Below, piece by piece: positions 1 to 10,200 of a stretch of DNA of 64,000 nucleotides. Position numbers and translations under genes: made by a program. Origin of the DNA: Collinsella aerofaciens (GTDB lineage Bacteria > Actinomycetota > Coriobacteriia > Coriobacteriales > Coriobacteriaceae); the NCBI RefSeq assembly GCF_015558785.1, contig NZ_JADMOP010000006.1:39677-103676 (forward strand), read 5' to 3'. Each line of letters begins with the position of its first letter. Position 1 is the stretch's first letter. Under the pieces are notes generated by a model. That model made no database searches, had not been told where the DNA came from, and worked only from the letters and a program-made list of their open reading frames with translations.

Positions 1-133
1 TGGGCTCGGCAGAAGGCTGCGTCGCGGCGGGGTCGGTATAACCGGGGTTGGGAACAACGCGGGTCGCATCGGCGCTATCGCCAACCTGCGCGGAACCGTA
101 GCCGCCCATCACGGTTGTCTTGTCCTGATCCAT
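1..133 (-). CDS. N-terminus of unidentified protein (cut by window edge)
   Basis: The first 44 codons of a minus-strand gene are present, and the rest lies outside the window. The ATG at 133 follows a good ribosome binding site (AAAGGA about 9 bases upstream). The visible part starts MDQDKTTVMGGYGSAQ and is rich in Gly, Ala, Pro and Thr, with no hydrophobic signal. Two short threonine motifs (KTTVMG and DATRVVPN) stand out. Such disordered N-termini are seen in phosphothreonine/FHA-signalling proteins, but that link is only a guess. Function unknown. Confidence 0.7.
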   Translation of the reverse strand, partial: MDQDKTTVMGGYGSAQVGDSADATRVVPNPGYTDPAATQPSAEP

Positions 134-250
134 GCAACGATTCCTTTCCGTCGCGCGTGAGCCTCAAGCTATCCATGCATTCTACCCGCGCAAAAGCCTA
201 TGACGGGCAGAGTCCGTCGGTATCTACAAGACATGCGCGGGCCTAAGGAT

Positions 251-288
251 CAAAAAGCCCCGCCGTGCCTTGTGGGCGCGGCGGGGCG
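251..288 (-). terminator. Rho-independent terminator after fhs
   Basis: On the minus strand a GC-rich hairpin (GCCCCGCCG paired with CGGCGGGGC) is followed by five T residues. It lies 25 bases beyond the fhs stop codon. Confidence 0.85.
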
Positions 289-312
289 GGCTAGCAGCTA
301 TGGACAGCAGGC

Positions 313-1980
313 TTAGAACAGGCCGGTGATGTTGCCGTCGTTGTCGACGTCGATGTTTTCGGCCGCGGGCACCTTGGGCAGACCCGGCATGGTCAGAACA
401 CTGCCGGTCAGCGCGACCACAAAGTGGGCGCCGGCAGAAACCTTGAGCTCACGCACGGTGATGCGGAAGTTCTCGGGAGCGCCCAGGGCCTTGGCGTTGT
501 CGCTAAAGCTGTACTGCGTCTTGGCGACGCACACCGGCAGGTTGCCAAAGCCGTTCTCGCGCAGCTCGGCGAGCTGGCGCTTGGCGGCCGGCGTAAAGTC
601 AACGCCGTCGGCGCGGTAGACCTTGGTGGCAATGGCCTCGAGAGCGTCGGCCACATCGGCGCCGTCCTCATAGGCAAACTTGAGCTCACTCGGCTGCTCA
701 ATCAGACGCATAACCTCATCGGCCAGCTCGAGCGCGCCCTCGCCGCCCTTGGCCCAGACCTCGGATAGCTTAACGTTGACGCCGAGCTTCTGGCACTCGG
801 ACTCGATGAGCGCAAGCTCGGCCTCGGTGTCCGTCGGGAATCGGTTGATGGCGACCACGCAGGGCAGACCATAAACGTTCTGGATGTTGTCGACGTGACG
901 CAGCAGGTTGGGCATGCCAGCCTTGAGTGCCTCGAGATTCTCCTCGTTGAGGTCGGCCTTGGCGACGCCACCGTTGTACTTCAGCGCACGAGCGGTCGCG
1001 ACGATCACGACAGCGCTGGGGCGAACGCCCGTCATGCGGCACTTGATGTCGAGGAACTTCTCGGCACCCAGATCGGCACCGAAGCCGGCCTCGGTAATAG
1101 CGACATCGCCAAAGCGCATCGCCATACGCGTGGCCATGATAGAGTTGCAGCCGTGGGCAATGTTGGCGAAGGGACCGCCGTGGACAAACGCGGGCGTGCC
1201 CTCGAGCGTTTGCACCAGGTTGGGCTTGAGCGCGTCCTTAAGCAACGCGGCCATGGCACCCTGGGCCTTGAGGTCGCGGGCACGGACGGGCTCGCCGGCA
1301 AAGCTATAGCCGACGACAATCTCACCCAAGCGTTCCTTGAGGTCGTTGATGCTCGTAGACAGGCACAGGATTGCCATGACCTCGGAGGCGACGGTGATGT
1401 CGAAGCCGTCCTCGCGCGGCACGCCCTGGGCCTTACCACCAATGCCATCGATAACATGGCGCAGCTGACGGTCGTTCATGTCGACGACGCGCTTCCAGGT
1501 GATGCGCTTAACGTCAATACCGAGCTGATTGCCCTGCTGGATGTGGTTATCAAGCATGGCGGCCAGCAGGTTGTTGGCAGCACCGATAGCGTGGAAGTCG
1601 CCGGTAAAGTGCAGGTTGATATCCTCCATGGGGATCACCTGAGCCCAGCCGCCACCGGCAGCACCGCCCTTAACGCCAAAGACAGGGCCGAGCGAAGGCT
1701 CGCGCAGGGCCACGGCACTCTTGACGCCGCGGCGACGCAGGCCATCGGCCAGACCGATGGTCGTGGTGGTCTTGCCCTCGCCCGCAGGCGTTGGGTTGAT
1801 AGCGGTCACGAGAACGAGCTTGGCCTGGTGATCAGTCGGCTCGTTGAGCAGTGAATAGTCGACCTTAGCCTTGTCGAAGCCGTACGGAATAAGGTGCTTA
1901 ACGTCGACGCCGGCGTTCTTGGCCACCTCGGTAATAGGCAGCGGCGTGACAGAACGTGCGATTTCGATGTCAGTAGGCAT
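313..1980 (-). CDS. fhs: Formate-tetrahydrofolate ligase
   Basis: This enzyme joins formate to tetrahydrofolate using ATP to give 10-formyl-THF for one-carbon metabolism in the cytoplasm. The 555-residue product has the family's usual length. It carries the P-loop [11 protein letters not shown] at about residues 64-74 and the conserved block [19 protein letters not shown] near residue 95. The ATG at 1980 was chosen because AAAGGA lies seven bases upstream and the protein then begins [10 protein letters not shown] as expected; an in-frame extension to 2055 has no ribosome binding site. It stands alone with its own terminator. Confidence 0.97.
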   Translation of the reverse strand: MPTDIEIARSVTPLPITEVAKNAGVDVKHLIPYGFDKAKVDYSLLNEPTDHQAKLVLVTAINPTPAGEGKTTTTIGLADGLRRRGVKSAVALREPSLGPVFGVKGGAAGGGWAQVIPMEDINLHFTGDFHAIGAANNLLAAMLDNHIQQGNQLGIDVKRITWKRVVDMNDRQLRHVIDGIGGKAQGVPREDGFDITVASEVMAILCLSTSINDLKERLGEIVVGYSFAGEPVRARDLKAQGAMAALLKDALKPNLVQTLEGTPAFVHGGPFANIAHGCNSIMATRMAMRFGDVAITEAGFGADLGAEKFLDIKCRMTGVRPSAVVIVATARALKYNGGVAKADLNEENLEALKAGMPNLLRHVDNIQNVYGLPCVVAINRFPTDTEAELALIESECQKLGVNVKLSEVWAKGGEGALELADEVMRLIEQPSELKFAYEDGADVADALEAIATKVYRADGVDFTPAAKRQLAELRENGFGNLPVCVAKTQYSFSDNAKALGAPENFRITVRELKVSAGAHFVVALTGSVLTMPGLPKVPAAENIDVDNDGNITGLF

Positions 1981-2126
1981 GGGCGGTCCTTTCGTTACCG
2001 AATGAGAAAAAGACCAATTCAGCATAGCACGGGCGCGCAATAGTAAAACGCCCATAACCGATGAACGGCGATATGTTTACCCGATGCCCAGCGATAGCCT
2101 ACAGATGCGCTAAAACAAGCCCATTC

Positions 2127-3194
2127 CTACAGGGTCGGTTCAATACCCAAATGCTCAAAGGTGCGAAGCGTTGCCTGGCGGCCCTGGGGCGTGCGAATCA
2201 TCAAGCCGCACTGCAGCAGATAGGGCTCGTAGACATCCTCAAGCGTACCCGGGTCCTCGCCCACCGCGCTAGCAAGCGTCGTCAGGCCCACGGCACGGCC
2301 GGAGAACGTCTTGGCAAGCGTCTCCAAGATGCGAATGTCCATCCAGTCCAGACCAAGCTCGTCGATCTCAAAGAACTCGAGCGCCTGACGGCAAATGTCA
2401 AGCTCAATAGGACCGTTGCCGCGCACCTGCGCGTAGTCGCGCACGCGCTTGAGCAGACGGTTGGCAAGACGCGGCGTACCGCGGGAACGCGAGCCGATCT
2501 CGAGTGCACTGGCATGGTCGATCGTCACACCCAGAATGGTCGCCGAGCGTGTCACAATCTGGGCGAGCTCCTCGACGGTGTAGTAATCCAGGCGATACGA
2601 AATGCCAAAACGGTCGCGTAGTGGGCCGGTCAACATGCCCGAGCGAGTCGTTGCCGCTACCAGCGTAAACTTGGGGATATCCAGGCGAATCGAGCGCGCC
2701 GCCGGACCCTTGCCAATCACGATATCGAGGGCAAAGTCCTCCATCGCGGGGTACAGGACCTCCTCGACCGAACGGTTGAGGCGGTGGATCTCGTCGATAA
2801 ACAGCACATCACCCGGCTGCAAGTTAGTAAGGATGGCCGCCAGGTCGCCCGTGCGCGCGATGGCGGGGCCACTCGTGGTCTTAATCTGAGCGCCCAGCTC
2901 GTTGGCGATAACGGTGGCCAGCGTGGTCTTGCCCAGGCCCGGAGGACCCGAGAAAATCACGTGGTCGAGCGTCTCGCCACGGTTCTGCGCCGCTTCGATC
3001 AACACGCGCAGGCTCTGCTTGATGTGCTCCTGGCCGCAGTAGTCGTCCAGGCGCTGGGGGCGCAAAGTGCGGTCGACATCGAGGTCCTCGGCCGTCAGCT
3101 CCGAGCCCACCATGCGCTCGCCGTGCGCCATGGATGCCGCCGGCGAGTTACCGGGCGTCGCCCACAGGTCCTGAGAGTCATCGGCTTCCCACAT
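2127..3194 (-). CDS. ruvB: Holliday junction helicase motor subunit RuvB
   Basis: AAA+ ATPase that drives branch migration of Holliday junctions with RuvA. The 355-residue product has Walker [12 protein letters not shown] near residue 83, Walker [11 protein letters not shown] near 135, and the C-terminal winged-helix region (RTPQGRQAT). The N-terminus has about 20 residues more than the shortest family members. The ATG at 3194 overlaps the ruvA stop as TGATG, which marks translational coupling; a GTG one codon earlier is also possible. Last gene of ruvC-ruvA-ruvB. Confidence 0.97.
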   Translation of the reverse strand: MWEADDSQDLWATPGNSPAASMAHGERMVGSELTAEDLDVDRTLRPQRLDDYCGQEHIKQSLRVLIEAAQNRGETLDHVIFSGPPGLGKTTLATVIANELGAQIKTTSGPAIARTGDLAAILTNLQPGDVLFIDEIHRLNRSVEEVLYPAMEDFALDIVIGKGPAARSIRLDIPKFTLVAATTRSGMLTGPLRDRFGISYRLDYYTVEELAQIVTRSATILGVTIDHASALEIGSRSRGTPRLANRLLKRVRDYAQVRGNGPIELDICRQALEFFEIDELGLDWMDIRILETLAKTFSGRAVGLTTLASAVGEDPGTLEDVYEPYLLQCGLMIRTPQGRQATLRTFEHLGIEPTL

Positions 3195-3814
3195 CACGCA
3201 TCCATTCCGAGTCGCTTAAGCGCCGCGCCGAGCAGATCCTCGACACGCATATTCTGCCCATCATACCCGCTCAGGGCAACATCGGTCTCCTGCGGGCTAA
3301 AGCCCATGGAAAGGAGCGCCGCACGGGCATCATCGATGGCCGAGGGAGCAGCAGCGGGCACGGGCATCGCAACCTGGCCGGGAATCACGTCGACCGGCAC
3401 AAAGCCCTTATCCTTGGCAAAGGTGCTCTTGAGTTCCAGGATCAGGCGCTGAGCTGTCTTTTTGCCCACACCGGGTACCTTGGCCATGCCCTTGTCGTCC
3501 TCGGCCATCACCAGCGAATACAGCTGCCCCACGGTATAGGTGGAAAGCACGGCGAGCGCCAAGCGCGGGCCAACGCCCGAGACGGACACGAGCCGATCGA
3601 ACATCGTGCGCTCATCCTTGGAGGAAAAACCGAAAAGTGTCATGGCGTCCTCGCGCACCTGCATACGCGTATAGAGGCGGACCTCGCCGCCGGGCGTCGG
3701 CAACGTGGCCGCAGTGCTGCCCGAGATGCCGAGCTCAAAGCCAACGCCCGACACATCGACGACAGCAGAGCTCATCGTGGCCTCGACAAGCGTTCCATGG
3801 AGCTGGGAAATCAT
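3194..3814 (-). CDS. ruvA: Holliday junction DNA-binding protein RuvA
   Basis: RuvA forms the tetramer that clamps the four-way junction and loads RuvB. The product has 206 residues: an N-terminal OB fold ([12 protein letters not shown]), the helix-hairpin-helix signatures [13 protein letters not shown] and [13 protein letters not shown], and a C-terminal RuvB-contact domain ([16 protein letters not shown]). The ATG at 3814 overlaps the ruvC stop (TGATG), and the stop overlaps the ruvB start in the same way, so all three genes are translationally coupled. Confidence 0.97.
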   Translation of the reverse strand: MISQLHGTLVEATMSSAVVDVSGVGFELGISGSTAATLPTPGGEVRLYTRMQVREDAMTLFGFSSKDERTMFDRLVSVSGVGPRLALAVLSTYTVGQLYSLVMAEDDKGMAKVPGVGKKTAQRLILELKSTFAKDKGFVPVDVIPGQVAMPVPAAAPSAIDDARAALLSMGFSPQETDVALSGYDGQNMRVEDLLGAALKRLGMDA

Positions 3815-4335
3815 CAGTATCCGGTTCCTCTCTGTTGATAGAACTCGCCACCGGTGAGGGCGCGGGTGCGGCTGAGGTTTACGTGGCAGATGGCGCAGGC
3901 CAGGGCATCGGCGGCATGGTCGGGATGCGGGTCGTGGTCGAGCTGCGTGAGCGTGCGCACCATGTAGGCGACCTGCCGTTTGTCCGCGGCGCCGGTGCCC
4001 ACAACAGCCTGTTTGATCTGCATGGGCGTGTACTCGCCAATCTCGAGCGCGCATTCCGAAAGCGCCACGAGTGCAGCACCGCGGGCATGAGCCGTAGGAA
4101 TGGCCGAGCGAACGTTGGCGCCAAAGTAAATGCTCTCGAAAGCAGCGGTATCGGGGCGGTAGCGCTCCACGACACCCTTGAGGTCGCGGGCGATATGCGA
4201 CAGGCGCACCGCGAGCGGACTTCCGGCACTGGTCTCGATGCAGCCATAGGCACGGCAGCGAACCTCGCCACGACGCTCCTCGATAATCCCCCAACCCGTA
4301 TGAGCCAAACCGGGGTCAATGCCCAAGATAACCAA
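3814..4335 (-). CDS. ruvC: Crossover junction endonuclease RuvC
   Basis: Holliday junction resolvase of 173 residues with an RNase H-like fold. The first catalytic Asp is in LGIDPGLAHTGWG, the Glu in AFESIYFG, and the C-terminal acidic pair in PDHAADALACA. The start codon is TTG at 4335, supported by GGGGAGG about six bases upstream and by the protein beginning directly with the family motif. First gene of the ruvCAB operon. Confidence 0.96.
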   Translation of the reverse strand: MVILGIDPGLAHTGWGIIEERRGEVRCRAYGCIETSAGSPLAVRLSHIARDLKGVVERYRPDTAAFESIYFGANVRSAIPTAHARGAALVALSECALEIGEYTPMQIKQAVVGTGAADKRQVAYMVRTLTQLDHDPHPDHAADALACAICHVNLSRTRALTGGEFYQQRGTGY

Positions 4336-4472
4336 GCCAACCTCCCCTCGTCTTTTTCAAAGCACAAGGCAAGGCCCCGCGCACTATTCACGAACGTCTG
4401 TTCTAGAATAACACAACAGCGACCGTATCTAGCAAGCAAGGTTGAACCATAGGTTGAGCATAAGTCAGCGAG

Positions 4473-4611
4473 CGAGTCCCTGCCGTGGCAAGGTGTCACG
4501 AAAGAGGAGCGCCGCGTACTTCTGTACGCAAGCGACGGTTTGAGCGGCAGATTGCCCGGCAGGGGCTCGCGCAGCGTCGACTCGTTACGCGGTTTGGTAA
4601 AACCGCGTAAC
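4473..4611. repeat. Hairpin element with conserved core (copy 1) plus adjacent perfect palindrome
   Basis: An outer stem pairs 4473-4485 (CGAGTCCCTGCCG) with 4557-4569. Inside is a core from 4501 (AAAGAGGAGCG, then GCGTAC-loop-GTACGC, then GCGACGGTTTGA). A second copy with the same core but a different outer stem is at 50394-50479. Just beyond, 4584-4611 is a perfect 12-bp stem (GTTACGCGGTTT) with a GGTA loop, close to the 3' end of the NadE-like gene. Together they fill most of the 294-bp gap, which has no gene. Confidence 0.8.
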
Positions 4612-4629
4612 CTTGGCCCTATCCCATAG

Positions 4630-6615
4630 TTAGTTCTGCGAGAAAAAGGGGAACTGCCTCGGATCCACCGGCGGATGCGGCATCGGACCACCCTGGGGAC
4701 TACCTTGCGAGCCGCCCTGACCGCCCATCATCTTATCGATGGCGTCCTGAACCTCGCCCTCGAACTTTTTCATTCCCTCATGCAAACGACGCTGACCGTC
4801 CTCAGAGCGCAGCTCCTCCATCTGCTCGGGCGAAATACCCAGTAGCTCGCCCAGCACGCCCATCATCTCGTTTCGCACGCGCTCGCTCGTATCCTCGTCA
4901 GCAAAACGGCGCACCTCGGCGCGCGCCAGCGAATCGACCGTCATACGCTCCTTGCCGTTAAGCCCCAGGTCGGACCACGCGAGCATATACGGCCAGGCAC
5001 GCTCGGCAAACGAACGGGCCGAGACGATCGGCGCCGTCGGCAGCATGCGGCGGGCGGCCTCGCCCTGACGCACGAGCATCAGCAGCAGCGAGCAGGCCTC
5101 AGGCTTGCCAGCGGCCATCGGGATGTCGTCGAAGGGTCGGCTGCGGTCCACGTGCGCCTCGAGCGCGCCATCGACCTCACCCGGCTCAAGCCCGCCGAGC
5201 AGCTGTGCCGCGCGGTCGAGCATATCGACCGGACCATCGAGCGTCGAGAGCGCCTGCGCCAACACTCGCTCCATGCAGTCTTCCACCGCGTTGAGCGTCA
5301 CGAGCTCTTGGGGCACCACGGCAGACGTGCGGTTGCGCACGCGCGCCACAAACTCAAGCGTCGACAGGTACACATCGCCAAAGGGCGCAAAGTCGCCCTG
5401 GTAACCGCCGCAAAGCGCCGGCGCCGCCAGCGCATACTCGGTTTTGGACAGCGGGCTCAGCGCCATCGCGCCCAGCTCGAGCGCCGTGTCCTCCAGCATG
5501 AGGCCCAGCGTGCGCAAGCGCAGACGCTCGGCATCGCCCGCCGACACGTCGCGATCGAGCACACGCGCCGCATCCGGTACATCGCGCTCGACAGTGCGAA
5601 TGTGCAAACGCTCGGCGATGGCACGGACGGCGGCACAGCGGGCAGCCTCGGCCTCCTCCTGCGCCGGCGTAAAGATACGGTTGCGCCCCAGCACCAAGCC
5701 AATCACATTACGCGGGCCCAGAGCGTCGACGGCCAGCGCCGCCAGCAAAGACGACGGCAAGTCGCCCTCGAGTGCCACCACAGCACGCGACGTACCGTGG
5801 GCTCGGGCGTTGTCGCGCACGGCGAGCACCAGCGCCTGCCACAGCCACTCCTCGGAACGGAACTCGGGCAGTTCGTGATCCTCCAGGGCATCGAGCATCA
5901 CGCCGCGCTGAATCTCCTGAACCAGCAGGCTCTCCTCAAAACACGGCGCCTGGGCCACCACGCGACCGCAGTCGTCGAGCACAAACGAACCGCCGGTATA
6001 CACCGACTCGTCATAGGCACCGACCGGCGCCATGCAGGCAAACCACACGCTGCGCTTGGATGCGATCTTGCGGTAGGCGCCGCTGCGAACGGCGGCAATG
6101 GCGGCAGTCTCGCGGTCGGTCATGTCAAACGCGTTGAATTGGAAATAGGCAATGAGGTCGACGCCGGTCGGCAACATCTCGAGCTCGCGGTCCAAGTCAA
6201 AAATCACGGCGATGCGCACGCCGTCCACGTCGAACACCGGCGGCGCCCAACGCGTGTCGTTGTTCTCGCCACGCTGCAGGGCAATGCTCGAACGCGCCGG
6301 CACCACATGACCGTCCTTGAGCATCATGTAGTCGAGCAGCGGCTGGCCCTCAAACGAAACCGCCGCGGGCACGATGCAGATCATGTCAAGCTCCTGGATA
6401 CGCTCGGCGACACCAGTCAAACCGGCAAGCACGTCGTGCTCAAAGTCAGCAGCGCCCACCAGGCCACCGGGCATGGCGCCCATAAAGAGCGGAGCCGGAA
6501 CGCACAGCACGCGCGCCCCGCGCTCGTGGGCCAGACGAGCCTGGTCCTCGATGCGGCCGCAAATGCCCTCAATATCCCCAAGGCGCATATCGATCTGTGC
6601 AAGCGCGAGCTTCAT
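4630..6615 (-). CDS. NAD synthetase-like (nitrilase + NadE) protein, catalytic residues lost
   Basis: The 661-residue protein has the architecture of glutamine-dependent NAD synthetase: an N-terminal carbon-nitrogen hydrolase domain (starts MKLALAQIDMRLGDIEG, about residues 1-260) and a C-terminal synthetase domain ending with the family-like block PTAPIVSARSFAERAWPY. The key positions look wrong. The nitrilase Glu region reads VLCVPAPLFMGAMPGG, the Lys region reads ARSSIALQRGENND, and the expected Cys region reads YFQFNAFDMTD. The PP-loop (SGGxDS in true NadE) reads EGDLPSSLLAALA. A Gly/Gln/Pro-rich tail follows. Start ATG at 6615 with GGAAAGG upstream. Probably a pseudoenzyme or repurposed paralogue; the substrate is unknown. 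Confidence 0.75.
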   Translation of the reverse strand: MKLALAQIDMRLGDIEGICGRIEDQARLAHERGARVLCVPAPLFMGAMPGGLVGAADFEHDVLAGLTGVAERIQELDMICIVPAAVSFEGQPLLDYMMLKDGHVVPARSSIALQRGENNDTRWAPPVFDVDGVRIAVIFDLDRELEMLPTGVDLIAYFQFNAFDMTDRETAAIAAVRSGAYRKIASKRSVWFACMAPVGAYDESVYTGGSFVLDDCGRVVAQAPCFEESLLVQEIQRGVMLDALEDHELPEFRSEEWLWQALVLAVRDNARAHGTSRAVVALEGDLPSSLLAALAVDALGPRNVIGLVLGRNRIFTPAQEEAEAARCAAVRAIAERLHIRTVERDVPDAARVLDRDVSAGDAERLRLRTLGLMLEDTALELGAMALSPLSKTEYALAAPALCGGYQGDFAPFGDVYLSTLEFVARVRNRTSAVVPQELVTLNAVEDCMERVLAQALSTLDGPVDMLDRAAQLLGGLEPGEVDGALEAHVDRSRPFDDIPMAAGKPEACSLLLMLVRQGEAARRMLPTAPIVSARSFAERAWPYMLAWSDLGLNGKERMTVDSLARAEVRRFADEDTSERVRNEMMGVLGELLGISPEQMEELRSEDGQRRLHEGMKKFEGEVQDAIDKMMGGQGGSQGSPQGGPMPHPPVDPRQFPFFSQN

Positions 6616-6732
6616 GGCTCAGCCCTTTCCGTCGTAAACCATCGAAATCGTAGTAAAAGCGCCGGCCGCATAATGCAGCCGGCGCTTGCATGTGCATATG
6701 CTAGCTATGATACCCCGAGCGGGGGCGCGCTC

Positions 6733-7095
6733 CTAGAATGTCGCGGACCACAGCCCGTGCAGGTTGCAGTAGGCATAGACGGTACCGGTCTTGGAGCCGC
6801 CCGCGAAAAACGTCGCGGGTTTCATGCCGGGCTCAAGGTAATGGACCTCTAAGCGGCCCTCGGCCTCAAGCGCGATCCACTCAATGTAGTGCTCGGGCAG
6901 GCTGGGGTGCTCGACCGAGCCAACGCGTGCGCGAATCACGTGACCGTCGCGCTCGGTCTCGACAACAGGCACGTGCTTCTCGTGCGCCGCGTCCTCAGTG
7001 TTTGCAGTCAGTTCCGTGCAACCGGCAGGGGTCGCAACGCCGTCGCCAAGGGCAGCGATGAGCTTGCCGTCAGGGTCCTTAAAGAATTTCGCCAT
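6733..7095 (-). CDS. Superoxide reductase (neelaredoxin/desulfoferrodoxin type)
   Basis: The 120-residue protein reduces superoxide to peroxide at a mononuclear iron centre in the cytoplasm of anaerobes. The iron ligands are visible: His41 in EKHVP (with the conserved Lys40), His63 and His69 in VEHPSLPEHYIEWI, and Cys110 and His113 in YCNLHGLW. The N-terminal desulforedoxin domain with its four Cys is absent, as in class II enzymes. The ATG at 7095 has GGAGAA upstream; upstream in-frame extension is not supported. It stands alone between the NadE-like gene and the SNF2 helicase. Confidence 0.93.
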   Translation of the reverse strand: MAKFFKDPDGKLIAALGDGVATPAGCTELTANTEDAAHEKHVPVVETERDGHVIRARVGSVEHPSLPEHYIEWIALEAEGRLEVHYLEPGMKPATFFAGGSKTGTVYAYCNLHGLWSATF

Positions 7096-7260
7096 GATGT
7101 TCTCCTTTGCTGATGTGCCAATGTTCTTGATGGTTCTTATGCCCAAAGGCAGACAAACCATCCACGGCATTGCAAATGAACACATAACGGATCAGGCAAG
7201 CGGTCGGGCCAAAATGCGTCGACCGTCCTGCCCATTCCAGCAGTCCCACCCCGCGCGCGG

Positions 7261-10200
7261 CTAGCGCCCGTCGCCGCCGAGCAGCGCCAGAACATCCTCG
7301 CGGGTAAACAGCGCCGACGAGATGCCGTCGCCGCCGAGCACGCTGTTGACCAGGTCGCGCTTGGACTCCTGCATCTGCATAATGCGTTCCTCAATCGTGT
7401 CCTTGGCGATGAGCTTGTACACGGTCACGGTATGTTGCTGGCCAATACGATGCGCACGGTCGGTCGCTTGGTCCTGCGCCGCCACGTTCCACCACGGGTC
7501 GTAGTGGATGACCACGTCGGCCGCCGTCAGGTTAAGGCCCACACCGCCCGCCTTGAGCGAGATCAAAAAGACCGGCACCTCGCCCGCCTGGAACTGTGCG
7601 ACCATCTTGGCGCGGCTCTCTTTAGACGATGCGCCCGTGAGCTTGAGGAAGGCGATATCCTCCTTGGCCAGGCGCTTGCCAATGATATCGAGCATGCCCG
7701 TAAACTGGCTGAACAACAGGATGCGATGACCACCGTCGAGTGCGCCGTGCACGAGCTCCATGCACGTATCGAGTTTGGCGCTCCCCGCCTTGTAATCCTC
7801 GTAGTGTAGACGCGGGTCGCAGCAGATCTGGCGCAGCTTGGTGAGCTCGGCGAGTACCTTGAGCTTGTCTTTCTTAAACTCGGATGCCTCGCGGTGCTGC
7901 ACTTGCTGGGCAATGCGGTCCTGGTTTGCCAGGTAAAGCTTGCGCTGCTCACCGGCGAGCTGAGCCACGACAGTGTCCTCGATCTTTTCGGGCAGATCGG
8001 CCACCACGTCTTCCTTGACACGGCGCAGCACAAACGGCGACACGAGTGCCTGCAGGCGAGCGGCGCTGTCGCCCTCGGAGTGCTCGACCGGACTTTCGAA
8101 GCGCTTTGCAAACGATTCACGCGTGCCCAGCAGGCCCGGCATCAAAAAGTCGAAGATGCTCCAGAGCTCGGATAGGCGGTTTTCGATGGGCGTGCCCGTC
8201 AGAGCAAAGCGCACGCCGGCAGGCAGGCGCTTGGCGGCGCGAGCCACCTGGGTGAGCGGGTTTTTAATGTACTGGGCCTCATCGAGCACCACACGGGCAA
8301 AGTTCTGCTCGACGTACTCGTCGATATCGCGCCGCATAAGGTCATACGACGTCACGACCACGTTATGCTCAGCCACGCCGGCAATCTGCACGCGGCGCTG
8401 CGCCTTGGCGCCCACGATTGCGCAAACATCGAGCGAGGGCGCAAAGCGCTCCAGCTCGGCAGTCCAGTTGTACACGAGCGAGGCCGGGCATACCACGAGC
8501 GTGGGCTTGATGTCCCCCGCCTCCACGCGCGCCAGGACATGCGCGATCATCTGGAGTGTTTTGCCCAGGCCCATGTCGTCGGCCAAGATGCCACCAAGGC
8601 CCAGGTGTTCGAGCGAGCCGAGCCACTGGTATCCGTCGACCTGGTAGCCACGCAGCGTGGCCTTGAGCGAGGCAGGTACCGTAAAGTCCATCTTGCCGAG
8701 CGTGTCCAGGCGCTCGACGGTACGGCGGAACGCAGCGTCGCGATCGGCCTCAAGCGCCGGCGTGCGCGCAAGCATGCTGTCGACGAACAGGGTACTCGAC
8801 GCGGGAAGCGACACGCCGTCGAGCAGGTCGACAGCATCGACCCCCAGATCCTCGGCAAGGCCAAACGCGGCGCGCGCCCCCTCATCCAGGCGAATGATAT
8901 CGCCCGACGTGAGACGCGCAAACGTCTGGTGACGCTTGTAGGAGTCGAGGTAGATGGCAAGGTCCGCAGCCGAAAGCCCGCTCGCGCCCAGCTCGACATC
9001 GAGCAAGTTACTCTTGACGGTGGCGCGCACCGAGAGCTTGGGCGCAGGGCGGACCGAAATCTGGCGCAGGCGGTCGCTGAGCATGACCTCTCCAAGCTCG
9101 GACAGGGCAGACAGGCCCTCGGTCAGCAAGTGGAACAGGCTCTCGTCATCGCGCTCCTCAAACGCCAGGCCGCCCTCGCGGAAATCAAAGTACAGGGCAG
9201 CCGTGTCCATAACGCGAAACTCCGCCAGCGTATCGCGGGGCGGAACGCCGGGGCGTTGCTCTTCGAAAGGACTGCCCGGAGCACCAAGACTAAAGAGATC
9301 TGCCGACCAATCGCCGTAGGCCACCGTAATCTTGCAGGTCACAAGGCCATCGTCGACGCCAATCGCCATGGCAAAACTCGGCTCGGGCGCCACGGCGTCA
9401 AGTACGGCGGGAGCGGTCAGGTCGGTGTAGTCGCGCAAGATCGGCAGCGCCATGCGGCAGAACTCGCCCACCTGGTCGGCGGCGATATGGACCGGCATGC
9501 GGCAGGGCAACAAGTGCGATAGGAACGGCGCCGCATGCTGGGCAAACGCCGTGTCGGTACGGCGCGCGCGGCGCGTATCGACCAGATAGGCTGCGTCGCC
9601 TGCGACAAAGCAGTACGTATCGGCCGGCAGGCGCAAGTCGTAGCTGCCTCCCGCCGCCGGTGCAATCTTGGCGGCAAGGAGCGGCGGGCGCTTAGCCGGG
9701 ACTTCGCCCTCCCCCTGCGGCGACGGCTCGACTGCCACCTCGTAGGCGCGATGCGTCGTCGTTCCCCGCGACCAAGCAGGCTCAAAGGACATGGTCCTGC
9801 CGCACAGCAGGTCCAGCACGGACACGATGGAATGCTCGGATATCGGCAACTGACGCTCGGCGACAAAACCGTTGCGGACAAAGTCATACGACGCCGAGCG
9901 CGAGCTCGTAATATCGCCTAGGTAGGCGACCGTCATTGCGATAAAGTCGAGCAGCTTTGTCGACACGTCATCGAAAGCCTCGGGCACATGGGCAAACGTA
10001 AGCTTCTTGCCATAGGAGAACGTACCGCCGCGCACATAGGCATCGGCCATGCCGTCGATATCCTTAACCACGTAGGACACCGAACCGCTACGAATGCGAA
10101 ACTCGAGCGCCCAGTTAAAACGATCGGCAAACAGCGGATTGTAGTACGGCACCAGCGAGGGCTCCAGCACCGCTTTGGGCGCATCGGGGTCAATGGTGCT

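Noticed and set aside
3815..4294. N-terminal extension of RuvA into the ruvC region
   Set aside because: The extension is an out-of-frame shadow of ruvC; RuvA starts at 3814 with the family N-terminus.
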